DNA of 47,500 bases from contig NZ_CP065424.1 in the NCBI RefSeq assembly GCF_017809215.1, positions 4,760,001-4,807,500 of the forward strand. Direction: 5' to 3'. Numbering within the stretch: the stretch's first letter is position 1; each line of letters starts with the position of its first letter. The notes under the pieces were generated by a model. That model saw only the letters and a program-made list of their open reading frames with translations. It was not told where the DNA came from and did no database searches. A program made the translations under genes and the position numbers. The DNA comes from Heyndrickxia oleronia (GTDB lineage: Bacteria; Bacillota; Bacilli; Bacillales; Bacillaceae_C). Positions 7,062 to 16,754 of this stretch are shown here, one piece after another.

Positions 7062-9328
7062 CCCGTTGTTTTTTTAATTAAATTTTCCCACAATTCGCGG
7101 TGTTGTTCCCAGTTAATAGAGGTATCTTGATGACGATAAATAGATCTCTCATATTCCAATGTTAATATTCCCATCATTTGACTACCAAAGAAGCCATCTA
7201 CCTGAATTGCGTATTCACGTAATGTCTGTCCAGCTTCTTTTTTAAGACCATATCTTTCTAATTGCTTTAATAATGAAAGATATGCCTTAATAAAGGTGTT
7301 TGAATCCCTTTTATTTCGGTACTTCCAAATGAGTAAATATGGAATCCACTTACTACGCTTGACATAAGCGACATAACTAATAAGACAAATCATCAATAAT
7401 ATGGATGTCAGTAGGAGCCAATGTTTATTCAAATAAGTAGTGATTTTACTCCATAACTCTGAGAATGAGAAATTATCTTCACTACTTGTTCCTTTCGTTA
7501 AGTCCGTTTCCTTCTTGTCTTTTTCCAATGCTTCAGTTTCATCTTTTTGATCTGTGTTATTTACCTGGGAAGTCTGCTCTACATCATTATTGAAAATGGA
7601 TGTATTTCTAAATCCAATAGTCGGTTCAAATGGTACCCAACCGACATTAGGAAAATAAACTTCAACCCAAGAGTGAGCATTATTATTTGTCACCTTGTAT
7701 ATATTCTCGGACACCCCATCAGAACCCTGATAAGTTCCAGACGAATATCCCTTTACCCATCTAGAAGGAATTCCTATCGACCGAAGCATGGTTACCATTG
7801 AAGTCGAGAAGTTATCACAATATCCTCTTTGTGTTTCAAATAGAAATTGATCAACATAATCCTGTTTTTCCTTTGGAATCGCAACATCCTTTTGATCATA
7901 AGTGAATTGACCATTTTGGAAATAGGATTCAATGGCTTTCGTCTTATCATACCAATTCGTTTTACCTTTTGTGATACTTGCCGCTAAGTCTTTTACGCGC
8001 TTAGGAAAATTATCCGGCAGTTGCGTGTACCTTGGATCAACTTGTACACCTTGGCCATTTGTTTCACTCATTTTTTTAATACTATATTTTTGCGGTTGGT
8101 AAATGACTGCATATTCCCTCATCGAAAAGGGCCCCTGATTTCTGCTTGCTGTTACTTTTTCGGTAACGTTATTGACTGATAATTGATTAACTTGCTTCGA
8201 ACCACCGGCGACAGAGACTTCTCCATAGATAATATTCGCTAAACCATAGGTATGAACCAGATTAGGACTAAGCTCTGCCTTCGTGATCCTCGCAGCCTTA
8301 TATACTTGCTTTTCCTCATACCCCTGCCCTTCGTTTTCAGCAAAAGGAAATTCATCTATTCCCTCATTCAAGGAAATTTGCGGTTTCTCCTCGATTGTAT
8401 AAGTTGATGTTGTAGGTGGCTTGGAAGTTTCCCATCCTTTCCCCGTATATAAATCCTTCATTTCCACACGCCAATATTGTCGAGATTCGGCAACAACCTG
8501 AAAAACCTCTGTATCATCCCCTATGAACGGCCCACCTAGTGAAGAGTCGTCATTCCGATAACCAACTTTACTAACACCAGATTTTTTATTTCCTCCTCTT
8601 TCATCTCCCCCAGCATATGATTTAAAGAAAGGTACAGGATCAGGCCATATGGGCGATGCTTTTGGTACAATCCAACCTAGAAATGAGCTCCCGATAATCA
8701 TGATAACTAAAGGAATCATCCATTTAACCATCATTTTTCTGGAATTCCCCAAATTTTCTTTCTCTACAAATCTCTGAAAGAAGAGCATACCTAACAATAT
8801 AAAGCCGAAGATTACCGTTCTAATAATAGCCATTTTGCTATCATATGCTGTAAACGTATCAAGCACCGTAATATAAACGATAGTCATGATAAAAAACAAA
8901 AAAATACTTCTTCTAGCAATTAACCAATATTTAAGCAAATACGTAATGAGCCACAAGAGAACAAAAAACAAAATCGTCCGAAACTCATTTGTTAGATACT
9001 CCCACTCTCTCCCAAATAAAAAGTTTATATTTTTAATTAAATCTTTTACTACGACTCCCATCCATTGGATATCGAAAATAAAGTACTCGAAGAAGAAAAT
9101 ATGATGGAGGGAAAACAAAATAAAAATTAACTTCATTAAAACTACTGCAAAAAACGGCACATTAAAAAGGTAGAATAGGAATGATAAAGCGATAAACACT
9201 ATAAACAAAACCGTATTACCAGTATTAGCCACTTCCTTTAACGGATAGATCCATTCCATTAATAAAAGAAAACTAAAAAAATAAAGAGTGAGTGTAAGGA
9301 TTCGATGATAATCCTTTGTTCGAGTCAT
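7058..9328 (-). CDS. yebA: Membrane transglutaminase-like protease domain protein YebA (TgpA family)
   Basis: A 756-residue polytopic membrane protein. The N-terminal third has about six hydrophobic helices. A large extracellular part follows with a transglutaminase-like core: RGYCDNFSTSMVTMLRSIGI (catalytic Cys), NNNAHSWVEVYFP (His) and GWVPFEPT. After one more helix (WLLLTSILLMICLISYVAYV) comes a cytoplasmic C-terminal domain (DUF4129-like, GQTLREYA). Such proteins occur with DUF58 and MoxR ATPase genes, exactly as here. Substrate and reaction are unknown. It starts at the yeaD stop (TAATG overlap), so yeaC-yeaD-yebA is one operon. No separate terminator is seen before the guaA promoter, so read-through into the guaA leader is possible. 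Confidence 0.88.
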   Translation of the reverse strand: MTRTKDYHRILTLTLYFFSFLLLMEWIYPLKEVANTGNTVLFIVFIALSFLFYLFNVPFFAVVLMKLIFILFSLHHIFFFEYFIFDIQWMGVVVKDLIKNINFLFGREWEYLTNEFRTILFFVLLWLITYLLKYWLIARRSIFLFFIMTIVYITVLDTFTAYDSKMAIIRTVIFGFILLGMLFFQRFVEKENLGNSRKMMVKWMIPLVIMIIGSSFLGWIVPKASPIWPDPVPFFKSYAGGDERGGNKKSGVSKVGYRNDDSSLGGPFIGDDTEVFQVVAESRQYWRVEMKDLYTGKGWETSKPPTTSTYTIEEKPQISLNEGIDEFPFAENEGQGYEEKQVYKAARITKAELSPNLVHTYGLANIIYGEVSVAGGSKQVNQLSVNNVTEKVTASRNQGPFSMREYAVIYQPQKYSIKKMSETNGQGVQVDPRYTQLPDNFPKRVKDLAASITKGKTNWYDKTKAIESYFQNGQFTYDQKDVAIPKEKQDYVDQFLFETQRGYCDNFSTSMVTMLRSIGIPSRWVKGYSSGTYQGSDGVSENIYKVTNNNAHSWVEVYFPNVGWVPFEPTIGFRNTSIFNNDVEQTSQVNNTDQKDETEALEKDKKETDLTKGTSSEDNFSFSELWSKITTYLNKHWLLLTSILLMICLISYVAYVKRSKWIPYLLIWKYRNKRDSNTFIKAYLSLLKQLERYGLKKEAGQTLREYAIQVDGFFGSQMMGILTLEYERSIYRHQDTSINWEQHRELWENLIKKTTG

Positions 9329-10518
9329 TAATGCTTCACCCCCGTCAAAGCCGAACGGAAATCTTCTTCATGTAGGTAGCTCACATGCACCCCAAACTGG
9401 GAAGCAGCATAACCTAATCGATATTCCTCATCACTAAATGGTTCATTGTGATTTTTAATAACGAAAACAATCACCATCCCCGTTCTTCTCACATGCTTTC
9501 TTAGCATCTCTATTAATTCCTCCGTTATATTGGAGGTACTAATCATTAATGATGCAGATTGTTGATAAAAGACTGATTCCCCTTCTAAAATAGATGATAC
9601 AGGTAATTGACTATTTGCTTTTACTTTTGCAAGATGATGGAATAACTGTTGCTGGTATTCATCACCACCACGAATTGGAAAAATAGATTGATCTTCACCA
9701 ATAGAATAAAAGCCGATCTGCCCCCCATGGCGTATGATCGTACGAATAAGTGAGGCAACAAATTTCACATTTGTTTCAAATGAGGTCGAGGGTGAACGAT
9801 CTAAAATAATGGTTACATCATTGGATTGTCGCTCTTCAAATTCTTTTGTTTTCATTTCATTCATTCTTGCCGTAGCCTTCCAATCGATCCAGGTAAAACG
9901 ATCCCCAGGCTCATAGTTTCTGATTCCACTAACCATAGTCGTATCATTTTGAATTTTTATTTGAGAAGCTGTTGCCCCTTGTTCATATCTGCTTTCAATT
10001 GAACGATAAATAATGTCTGTATAGGAAGGATAAACGAGAATGATTTTTTTCAATGAAAAACTCTTCTCCTTAGAAAATAACCCTAGTGGATCACCAACCT
10101 TAATAGAAATGTCATAAAAACAATGCTCCCCTCTCGGAATATTTGCCATGCTATACTTGAGCTGAATATGCTTTTTAAATCCAGGAAATAAAATTTGTTT
10201 TCCATTTCTAGTTGAAAGACTAGAAGTGTTATTTATGATAAGAAAGAAGAGAGGAAAAGGATAGTTCCTATCAATCGTTATAACCATGTCCAAATGTTCC
10301 CCTGCAGCATATGTATCCCGATTAAATCTCCTTTCCACAGTTAAGTCACTTAACGGATAGAGAGCAATGAACAATGCATACAATGCAAACGGTGTAAAGC
10401 TATAGAATAAAAACCAGCTGACAAAGCCACCTTGAAACATTGCATAGGAGAATGTTAACAGAAGAAACAGAATTAAAAGAAGAAATTTCCCCCATGTCTT
10501 TAATTGTGCTCTAATCAT
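9328..10518 (-). CDS. yeaD: DUF58 protein YeaD
   Basis: A 396-residue protein with two N-terminal membrane helices (LLLILFLLLTFSYAMF and FYSFTPFALYALFIAL), a beta-rich middle, and the DUF58 signature RNYEPGDRFTWIDWKATARM followed by KTKEFEE. The C-terminal part is VWA-like (ILDRSPSTSFETN). DUF58 proteins pair with MoxR ATPases and transglutaminase-like membrane proteins. The trio is thought to act in envelope assembly or stress, but no biochemical function is established. The gene overlaps both neighbours by one base (TAATG at each junction), which indicates translational coupling. Confidence 0.88.
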   Translation of the reverse strand: MIRAQLKTWGKFLLLILFLLLTFSYAMFQGGFVSWFLFYSFTPFALYALFIALYPLSDLTVERRFNRDTYAAGEHLDMVITIDRNYPFPLFFLIINNTSSLSTRNGKQILFPGFKKHIQLKYSMANIPRGEHCFYDISIKVGDPLGLFSKEKSFSLKKIILVYPSYTDIIYRSIESRYEQGATASQIKIQNDTTMVSGIRNYEPGDRFTWIDWKATARMNEMKTKEFEERQSNDVTIILDRSPSTSFETNVKFVASLIRTIIRHGGQIGFYSIGEDQSIFPIRGGDEYQQQLFHHLAKVKANSQLPVSSILEGESVFYQQSASLMISTSNITEELIEMLRKHVRRTGMVIVFVIKNHNEPFSDEEYRLGYAASQFGVHVSYLHEEDFRSALTGVKH

Positions 10519-11474
10519 TATCTCACAGCCCTTTTTACGGGAACCTGAACATAATGTAAAATTTCTTTAATAATATCTTCAGCGGTTTTGCCCCCGTATT
10601 TCGCATCCGCCTTTAATATAATTCGATGTGAAAATACGAAAGGTGCTAAGTACTGTACATCATCGGGAATAATAAAATCTCGACCATGCAAGAAGGCGTA
10701 GGCTTGGGATGCCTTCATCAAAGCGATTGATGCACGCGGACTAACCCCTAAATAAACACTTTTGTGGGTTCTTGTATAATGAGAAAGCTCGACAATATAG
10801 TGTTTGATTGTGTGATCAACATAGACCTCTTTTACCTGATCCTGCAGCTCTACTAGTTCATCAAGAGAAATTACTGAATCTAATCCTTCAATTGGGGCTT
10901 GTTTTTGCGTTCTTGTTAACACTTCAATTTCTTCATCCTTTGTTGGATAGCCCATTTTCATTTTTAATAGAAAACGATCAAGCTGAGCTTCTGGAAGAGG
11001 GTATGTTCCTTCATATTCGATCGGATTTTGTGTTGCCATAACAAAAAAGGGGCGCTCTAGTTTTTTCGTATTTCCATCCACAGTTACACTGCTTTCTTCC
11101 ATACCTTCGAGAAGCGCGGATTGGGTTTTTGGCGAAGTTCTATTAATCTCATCCGCTAGAATAATATTACCCATTATTGGACCAGGTCTATACTGAAACT
11201 CCAACTCTTTCGGATTATATATAGAAACACCAAGTACATCAGAAGGAAGCAAATCTGGGGTAAATTGAATTCTTTTAAATGATGCATTTACAGATCGAGC
11301 AAGTGCACGAACCATCATTGTTTTTCCTACACCTGGTACGTCCTCTAGTAGGACATGTCCTTCTGCAAGTAGGGCAACTAGGCTTAACTCTGCTATATCA
11401 GTCTTTCCTATCATTACTTTTTCTATATTACTTAAGACTTGCTGTAACTTTGGATGCATAGCTGTAATTGTCAT
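10518..11474 (-). CDS. yeaC: MoxR-family AAA+ ATPase YeaC
   Basis: A 318-residue AAA+ ATPase. The P-loop GVGKTMMVRAL, Walker B IILADEINRTSPKTQSALLE, sensor ATQNPIEYEGTYPLPEAQLD and the C-terminal lid with GVSPRASIALMKASQAYA are all typical of MoxR proteins. These act as chaperones for VWA-type partners, here probably the DUF58 protein encoded next. The ATG at 11474 follows GGGGGATTCGA. It is the first gene of the yeaC-yeaD-yebA operon. No promoter could be assigned with confidence in the AT-rich stretch upstream. Confidence 0.92.
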   Translation of the reverse strand: MTITAMHPKLQQVLSNIEKVMIGKTDIAELSLVALLAEGHVLLEDVPGVGKTMMVRALARSVNASFKRIQFTPDLLPSDVLGVSIYNPKELEFQYRPGPIMGNIILADEINRTSPKTQSALLEGMEESSVTVDGNTKKLERPFFVMATQNPIEYEGTYPLPEAQLDRFLLKMKMGYPTKDEEIEVLTRTQKQAPIEGLDSVISLDELVELQDQVKEVYVDHTIKHYIVELSHYTRTHKSVYLGVSPRASIALMKASQAYAFLHGRDFIIPDDVQYLAPFVFSHRIILKADAKYGGKTAEDIIKEILHYVQVPVKRAVR

Positions 11475-11884
11475 TCGAATCCCCCTAATTATGTATTCAA
11501 AACTTTATGCAAATTTTTTAAAATTTTTTATTATTTCTAGAATACTATGAATCTGACTTAAGAAAAAGGGTGGAACAGGAAATTTAATATATTTTTAACG
11601 TTTTTATACATTTCTAAAAATAGAAGATGCTCTATACATCATTCCCTTTATGACTAGGCCGTTTAGTTCGATACTTTTGTAATAGTTCTAACCACTTATT
11701 GAAAGCTTCCGGGGGTTGTTATAAAGGTTTCAGCTCCTCCTCTCAGAGAAGATGAAGGGTACTATCTTCAACCTATATTATTAATCCTTGTCTAAATAAC
11801 AAAAATGTTTAAGAAGAGAGTTTAGGAAAATATACACTCGAATTGAGTCTATGTTTTGTACATGTTCAACTTATTTTTGAGATT
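11475..11884. other. Intergenic region upstream of yeaC, no gene seen
   Basis: About 410 nt without a supported ORF. The part next to yeaC is extremely AT-rich (runs of A and T near 11515-11535) and should hold its promoter. The stretch 11650-11770 is GC-richer than its surroundings, with GGGGGTTG and short inverted repeats. It resembles no RNA class I can name and may be old decayed sequence. Confidence 0.5.
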
Positions 11885-11926
11885 AAAAAAACGTGAGAAT
11901 TCTTATATTAAATAAGTTCCTCACGT
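11885..11926 (-). terminator. Terminator of the pncA-pncB-nadE operon
   Basis: The minus strand reads ACGTGAGGAACTT, AT-rich loop, AAGAATTCTCACGT, then TTTTTT. It begins 16 nt after the nadE stop codon. Confidence 0.85.
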
Positions 11927-11941
11927 CTTCCTTTTCTATTA

Positions 11942-12769
11942 TTATTTCCAAAAATCATCAAAGACTGTAATTGGTAAATGCCGTTTATGTTCAGATTTAG
12001 CATAAAGGTTTTCGATTGTTTTTTTCGCTTGCTCTGAAACTTCTTTTCCTTCTAAATAATCATCAATTTCTTCGTAAGTCACTCCAAGGGCACTCTCATC
12101 TGCCAGTTGTGGACGTTCGTCTTCTAAATCAGCAGTTGGAGTCTTCATATATAAATGCTCCGGACATCCAAGTTCCTTTAGAAGCATTCTCCCTTGGCGC
12201 TTATTCAATCGAAATAACGGAACAAGATCAGCTCCACCATCTCCATACTTTGTATAGAAGCCTGTTAGATTTTCGGCAGAATGGTCTGTGCCCAATACTA
12301 CACAATTTTCCATTGCAGCAATACTGTATTGTACCTTCATACGTTCTCTTGCTTTTTCATTGCCTTTAGCAAAATCCGATAAATGGATTCCTACCTCTTT
12401 CAATGATGCTTCACTAGCATCTACTGCTGCTTTAATATTAACAGTTAAGGCTCTAGTTGGCTGAATAAATTCAATTGCATCATTTACATCATCCATATCC
12501 TTTTGAATCCCATACGGCAAACGAACTGCTATAAATTGATAATCTGGATTTCCAGTTTCTTCAATCATTTCATTGATAGCAAGCTGAGCAAGCTTCCCTG
12601 CTAGGGTAGAGTCCTGCCCTCCTGAGATCCCTAAGACAAACCCTTTAAGGAATGGATATTTTTTCAAATAGTTCTTTAAGAAATCAATACTTTTACGAAT
12701 TTCTTCATTAGGGTCTATTATTGCTTTCACTTTCATTTCATTTACTATTGCTTTTTGCAACTGATCCAT
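11942..12769 (-). CDS. nadE: NH3-dependent NAD+ synthetase
   Basis: Amidates nicotinate adenine dinucleotide to NAD+ with ammonia and ATP, the final step of NAD synthesis. It is 275 residues. The PP-loop motif GISGGQDSTLAG is at 47-58, with GTDHSAENLTGFYTKYGDGG and DDYLEGKEVS as in B. subtilis NadE. There is no glutaminase domain, so ammonia is the donor. A longer frame opens at 12793, but AAGGAGG lies about 8 nt before the ATG at 12769 and decides the start (MDQLQKAIVN). It is the third gene of a pncA-pncB-nadE operon and is followed by a terminator. Confidence 0.96.
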   Translation of the reverse strand: MDQLQKAIVNEMKVKAIIDPNEEIRKSIDFLKNYLKKYPFLKGFVLGISGGQDSTLAGKLAQLAINEMIEETGNPDYQFIAVRLPYGIQKDMDDVNDAIEFIQPTRALTVNIKAAVDASEASLKEVGIHLSDFAKGNEKARERMKVQYSIAAMENCVVLGTDHSAENLTGFYTKYGDGGADLVPLFRLNKRQGRMLLKELGCPEHLYMKTPTADLEDERPQLADESALGVTYEEIDDYLEGKEVSEQAKKTIENLYAKSEHKRHLPITVFDDFWK

Positions 12770-12808
12770 TTTTCCCAACCTCCTTATACTCATAAAGCTT
12801 GAATCTAT

Positions 12809-14275
12809 CTATTGCTTTAAATTGGATACTTTTTCACGTACTTCTTCAATATTTTTTATTTTATTCTCCCAGCACTTTTGACTCAAATCCACTGGATATT
12901 CGTGAGGATTTAAAGAACGTTTATATTCTTCCCAAAGCAAGCCTAAGCTCTCTTTTGTATACCCTTGAATTTCTTTTAGTTCCGGCAATTTATAAACAAA
13001 TTCTCCATTGACAAAAATATCGTGATGTAAGTCCCTTGCTTCAAAATCAGTTACTGTTTTACTAATATAAGTATGAACAGGATGGAACATCTTCAGCTTT
13101 TCTTGCGCTTGAACATCCTCATCCTGTAAAGCAATATAGTCACCTTCTGATTTATAAGTGTTTGTATTAATAATTCGATAAACCTTTTTCAAACCTGGTG
13201 TTGTTACCTTTTGAGCATTACTGGAAATTTTTATCGTATCCTGCATAATTCCATTTTCATCCTCAATAGAAACCATTTTATATACGGCACCTAATGCCGG
13301 TTGATCATATGCAGTAATGAGCTTCGTACCAACACCCCATATATCAATTTTCGCTCCTTGGGATTTCATATGGAGAATTGTATATTCATCCAAATCGCTG
13401 GATGCCACAATCTTCGCCTTGGTGAAGCCTGCTTTATCTAGCATTTTTCTTGCAGCTTTGGATAGAAAGGCCATATCACCACTGTCCAAACGGATACCAA
13501 TGAAATTTATTTTATTCCCTAGCTCCTTTGCTACTTGAATTGCAGCCGGTACACCTGATTTTAAAGTATCATATGTATCGACTAAGAAGACACAATCACG
13601 ATGACTCTCTGCATATTTATGAAAAGCGGTATAATCATCTCTGTATGCTTGTACCATTGCATGTGCATGAGTACCAGATACAGGAATACCAAATCTTTTA
13701 CCTGCTCTTACATTACTCGTTGCATCAAATCCACCTATATAGGCAGCTCTTGTTCCCCATATCGCTGCATCCATCTCATGTGCTCTTCTTGTACCAAATT
13801 CTAGTACGGTTTCTTCTCCAACTACATTTTTAATTCTAGCTGCCTTTGTCGCAATTAATGTTTGGTAATTCACAATGTTAAGTATAGCTGTTTCAATAAT
13901 TTGTGCTTGTGCCAAAGGTGCTTCCACATGAATCATCGGTTCATTTTCAAAAACAAGCTCACCTTCTCGCATAGCACGAATAGTACCAGTAAATCGCATC
14001 TGACTTAAATATTGTAAAAATTCTTCATCATAGTGCAATTCTTCACGTAAATACTGAATATCAGTCTCTGAAAAATGAAAATCTCGTAAATATTCAACCA
14101 TTCGCTCTAAACCAGCAAAAACAGCATAGCCATTTTCAAACGGCAACTTCCTAAAAAATACTTCAAATACTACTTTACGTTCATGTATTCCATCGTCCCA
14201 ATACGTCTTTGCCATATTAATTTGATACAAATCGGTATGAAGCCCGAAACTATCATCACTATATAATTTTACCAT
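12809..14275 (-). CDS. pncB: Nicotinate phosphoribosyltransferase
   Basis: Joins nicotinate and PRPP to nicotinate mononucleotide using ATP, the committed step of NAD salvage. It is 488 residues, the size of the Gram-positive form. The start LHTDLYQINMAKTYW and the motifs EFGTRRAHEMDAAIWGTRAA, GIPVSGTHAHAMVQAYRDD and GIRLDSGDMAFLSKAAR (phosphate-binding and PRPP region) are clear. It lies 24 nt after pncA and 39 nt before nadE on the same strand, so the three steps nicotinamide to nicotinate to NaMN and finally NAD are encoded together. The NaMN adenylyltransferase NadD is not in the window. Confidence 0.95.
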   Translation of the reverse strand: MVKLYSDDSFGLHTDLYQINMAKTYWDDGIHERKVVFEVFFRKLPFENGYAVFAGLERMVEYLRDFHFSETDIQYLREELHYDEEFLQYLSQMRFTGTIRAMREGELVFENEPMIHVEAPLAQAQIIETAILNIVNYQTLIATKAARIKNVVGEETVLEFGTRRAHEMDAAIWGTRAAYIGGFDATSNVRAGKRFGIPVSGTHAHAMVQAYRDDYTAFHKYAESHRDCVFLVDTYDTLKSGVPAAIQVAKELGNKINFIGIRLDSGDMAFLSKAARKMLDKAGFTKAKIVASSDLDEYTILHMKSQGAKIDIWGVGTKLITAYDQPALGAVYKMVSIEDENGIMQDTIKISSNAQKVTTPGLKKVYRIINTNTYKSEGDYIALQDEDVQAQEKLKMFHPVHTYISKTVTDFEARDLHHDIFVNGEFVYKLPELKEIQGYTKESLGLLWEEYKRSLNPHEYPVDLSQKCWENKIKNIEEVREKVSNLKQ

Positions 14276-14299
14276 TAAAACGCACTCCTTTTGCCGCCC

Positions 14300-14851
14300 C
14301 TAAGAAAGAACTTTTGCCCCTAATGTATTTTCAAAATGCTCTAATGCCCAACGATGCCCTGCATCATTAAAGCTAGCCACTGCATTCTTGTGAACAACGA
14401 TTTTAAAGCCTTTATTATAGGCATCTACCGCTGTATGTAGCACACAAATATCTGTACAAACCCCACAAAGATGAAGTTCCTCGATTCCTCGTTCTCTAAG
14501 CTGAATATCTAAATTAGTGCCTGCAAACGCACTATATCGTGTCTTATCCATATAATGTACATTTCCATCATATTTATGTTGTTCGTACACATTCTGTAAG
14601 GCTCCAAATAAATTTCGACCAGCGGTTCCTTTTATATTATGCGGTGGAAATAATTTTGTCTCTGGATGAAGTGTATCTCCCTCTTGATGACAATCAATGG
14701 CAAAAACAACATAATCACCTGATTGAATAAACTCACTGGTTAACTGTACAATCGTACCTTCAATATCCTGACCTGGTTTTCCACAGGTTAATTTCCCTGC
14801 ATCTGCAACAAAATCATATGTATAATCGATATTAATCAGAGCCTTTTTCAT
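14300..14851 (-). CDS. pncA: Nicotinamidase (isochorismatase-like cysteine hydrolase)
   Basis: Hydrolyses nicotinamide to nicotinate and ammonia, feeding PncB. It is 183 residues. The catalytic triad of the cysteine-hydrolase fold is visible: Asp9 (IDYTYDF), Lys103 (MDKTRYSAFAGT) and Cys136 (CGVCTDICVLHT). The metal-site region carries DCHQEGDTLHPE. The frame is open to 14902, but AGGGGGAG 7 nt before the ATG at 14851 and alignment with known PncA starts (MKKALINIDY) fix the shorter form. It is first gene of the NAD salvage operon. The B. subtilis counterparts are yueJ-yueK. Confidence 0.94.
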   Translation of the reverse strand: MKKALINIDYTYDFVADAGKLTCGKPGQDIEGTIVQLTSEFIQSGDYVVFAIDCHQEGDTLHPETKLFPPHNIKGTAGRNLFGALQNVYEQHKYDGNVHYMDKTRYSAFAGTNLDIQLRERGIEELHLCGVCTDICVLHTAVDAYNKGFKIVVHKNAVASFNDAGHRWALEHFENTLGAKVLS

Positions 14852-15157
14852 CAGCCTACTCCCCCTATAGACAATCTCGTCACTATTGTACAACAAATTC
14901 ATAAAATAGGGAAAAATCCTCTCCGATTCCTATTGAAAAATCAACAAAGATATAATATAGTAATAAAAAGAATTTTTTTACTATTCTAAAAAAGTATATA
15001 ATTTGTAATATTATTCATCGGAATGGTAAAAAATACAGCTTTCCATTTTCAACTCATACCATTTATGATATTGTTAAATAGTATTTATATAAAATCATAC
15101 TAATAATTATTCACTTTAAATAGATCGTATATTTAAAAGAATTGAGGGGACCTATAG
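14852..15157. promoter_or_regulatory. Divergent promoter region between pncA and the permease gene
   Basis: 306 AT-rich nt between two divergently transcribed genes, so both promoters must lie here. I could not fix -35/-10 boxes or any riboswitch. The TTGAGGGGACC ribosome binding site of the permease is at its right end. Confidence 0.5.
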
Positions 15158-16615
15158 ATGGGGAAACAAACTAACACCATCAATAATGGAGGATTGCAAC
15201 GCAGTTTAAAAGCACGACACTTAATGATGATTTCACTCGGAGGATCCATTGGTACTGGATTATTTCTAGGAAGCGGTTCGGCCATTTATCAAGCAGGCCC
15301 CGGTGGGGCATTACTCGCCTATCTTATTATCGGTGTTATGGTGTATTTTATTATGACAAGCCTTGGTGAGCTTGCTTCATTCATGCCTACAAGCGGAGCA
15401 TTTAGTACGTATGCTACTCGGTTTATCGATCCTGCACTCGGGTTTGCCTTAGGTTGGAACTACTGGTATAGCTGGGCAATTACCCTTGCAACCGAGCTGA
15501 CTGCATCAACATTAGTAATGAAATTCTGGTTTCCTGACAGTCCTTCCTGGTTATGGAGTGGATTGTTTATTATCATCATATTTGGTATTAATATTCTTTC
15601 CGTTAAAGGTTATGGTGAAGGGGAATACTGGTTTTCCTTCATTAAAGTTGCTACGATTATCATTTTTATCATCGTCGGCTTTCTAATGATTTTTGGAATT
15701 ATGAAAGGTGAAGCAGTCGGTTTTAAAAATTTCACAATCGGCGATGCCCCATTTCACGGTGGATTTTTAGCTGTCATAGGTGTATTTCTCACTGCAGGAT
15801 TTTCCTTCCAAGGGACGGAAATTGTAGGTGTAGCTGCTGGTGAAAGCGAAGATCCAAGAAAGAATGTACCTAAAGCAATTAAAAGCGTATTTTGGAGAAT
15901 ACTTTTATTTTATGTTTTAGCCATTATTGTTATTGGTTTAATTATTCCTTATACAACTGAAACATTACAAAGTGATGATATTATGGTTAGTCCGTTCACT
16001 TTAGTATTCAAAAAGGCCGGATTAGCCTTTGCTGCCTCTTTAATGAATGCTGTCATTTTAACTGCTGTATTATCAGCCGGTAACTCAAGCCTTTATGCAT
16101 CGACAAGAATCCTATATGCCATGGCTAAGGAAGGACAAGCACCAAAGCTGTTCGGCAAATTAAATAAACGCGGAGTTCCTGTCGCTGCACTCGTTGCAAC
16201 TACTTTAGTAGGGATGCTTGCCTTCCTTGCCTCTGCATTTGGAGACGGAGCCATCTATATGTGGCTATTAAATGCAGCTGGGATTACAGGCTTCATCTTT
16301 TGGTTAGGAATCGCTGCAAGTCATTATCGCTTTCGTAAAGCATTTCTAGCACAGGGACATTCACTAGAGGAGCTGCCTTATCGAGCGAAGCTCTATCCAT
16401 TTGGTCCTATCTTCGCCTTTTTAGTTGGACTAATTGTCATCTTAGCTCAAGACTATCAAGCTTTCCTCGCTGATAAAATTGATTGGATGGATCTCATTGC
16501 CGCTTATCTAGGAATTCCATTATTTATTGTAATGTGGTTAGGCTATAAATTGATTAAAAAGACAAAAGTGGTTCCTCTGCAGGAATGCAAAATTGATGTA
16601 GATGAATTTAAATAA
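15158..16615 (+). CDS. Amino acid permease, APC/AAT family (LysP-like)
   Basis: A 485-residue permease with about 12 membrane helices. It opens with LKARHLMMISLGGSIGTGLF, the TM1 signature of the amino acid transporter family. GWNYWYSWAITLATELTAS and FWFPDSPSWLWSG resemble the lysine permease LysP, and SFQGTEIVGVAAGESEDPRKNVP is the conserved TM6-loop segment. It imports an amino acid by proton symport; lysine is a guess from the TM3-TM4 resemblance, and arginine or another amino acid is possible. The start has TTGAGGGGACC upstream. It is monocistronic, with a terminator immediately after the stop. No T-box or lysine riboswitch is seen. Confidence 0.87.
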   Translation: MGKQTNTINNGGLQRSLKARHLMMISLGGSIGTGLFLGSGSAIYQAGPGGALLAYLIIGVMVYFIMTSLGELASFMPTSGAFSTYATRFIDPALGFALGWNYWYSWAITLATELTASTLVMKFWFPDSPSWLWSGLFIIIIFGINILSVKGYGEGEYWFSFIKVATIIIFIIVGFLMIFGIMKGEAVGFKNFTIGDAPFHGGFLAVIGVFLTAGFSFQGTEIVGVAAGESEDPRKNVPKAIKSVFWRILLFYVLAIIVIGLIIPYTTETLQSDDIMVSPFTLVFKKAGLAFAASLMNAVILTAVLSAGNSSLYASTRILYAMAKEGQAPKLFGKLNKRGVPVAALVATTLVGMLAFLASAFGDGAIYMWLLNAAGITGFIFWLGIAASHYRFRKAFLAQGHSLEELPYRAKLYPFGPIFAFLVGLIVILAQDYQAFLADKIDWMDLIAAYLGIPLFIVMWLGYKLIKKTKVVPLQECKIDVDEFK

Positions 16616-16660
16616 AACAAAGAGCCAATGTCCTTTGAAATAAAGCATTGGCTCTTTTGA
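16615..16660. terminator. Bidirectional terminator between permease and VWA gene
   Basis: AGAGCCAATG and CATTGGCTCT pair around a 15-nt loop, with TTTTGATT to the right and an A-run (U on the other strand) to the left. It serves the permease on the plus strand and the converging VWA lipoprotein gene on the minus strand. Confidence 0.85.
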
Positions 16661-16754
16661 TTATATTAAACTTATATAATAAACATCACTCACAGAAAAC
16701 AGAAATGTGCTCTTTTATAACCTATAAAGTTTTGGTATAAGAACATGTAATTTT

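Noticed and set aside
11640..11780. GC-richer segment that might be a riboswitch or structured RNA
   Set aside because: Short hairpins are possible, but no core of the TPP, SAM, glycine, cobalamin or purine classes could be matched, and the neighbouring genes give no hint.
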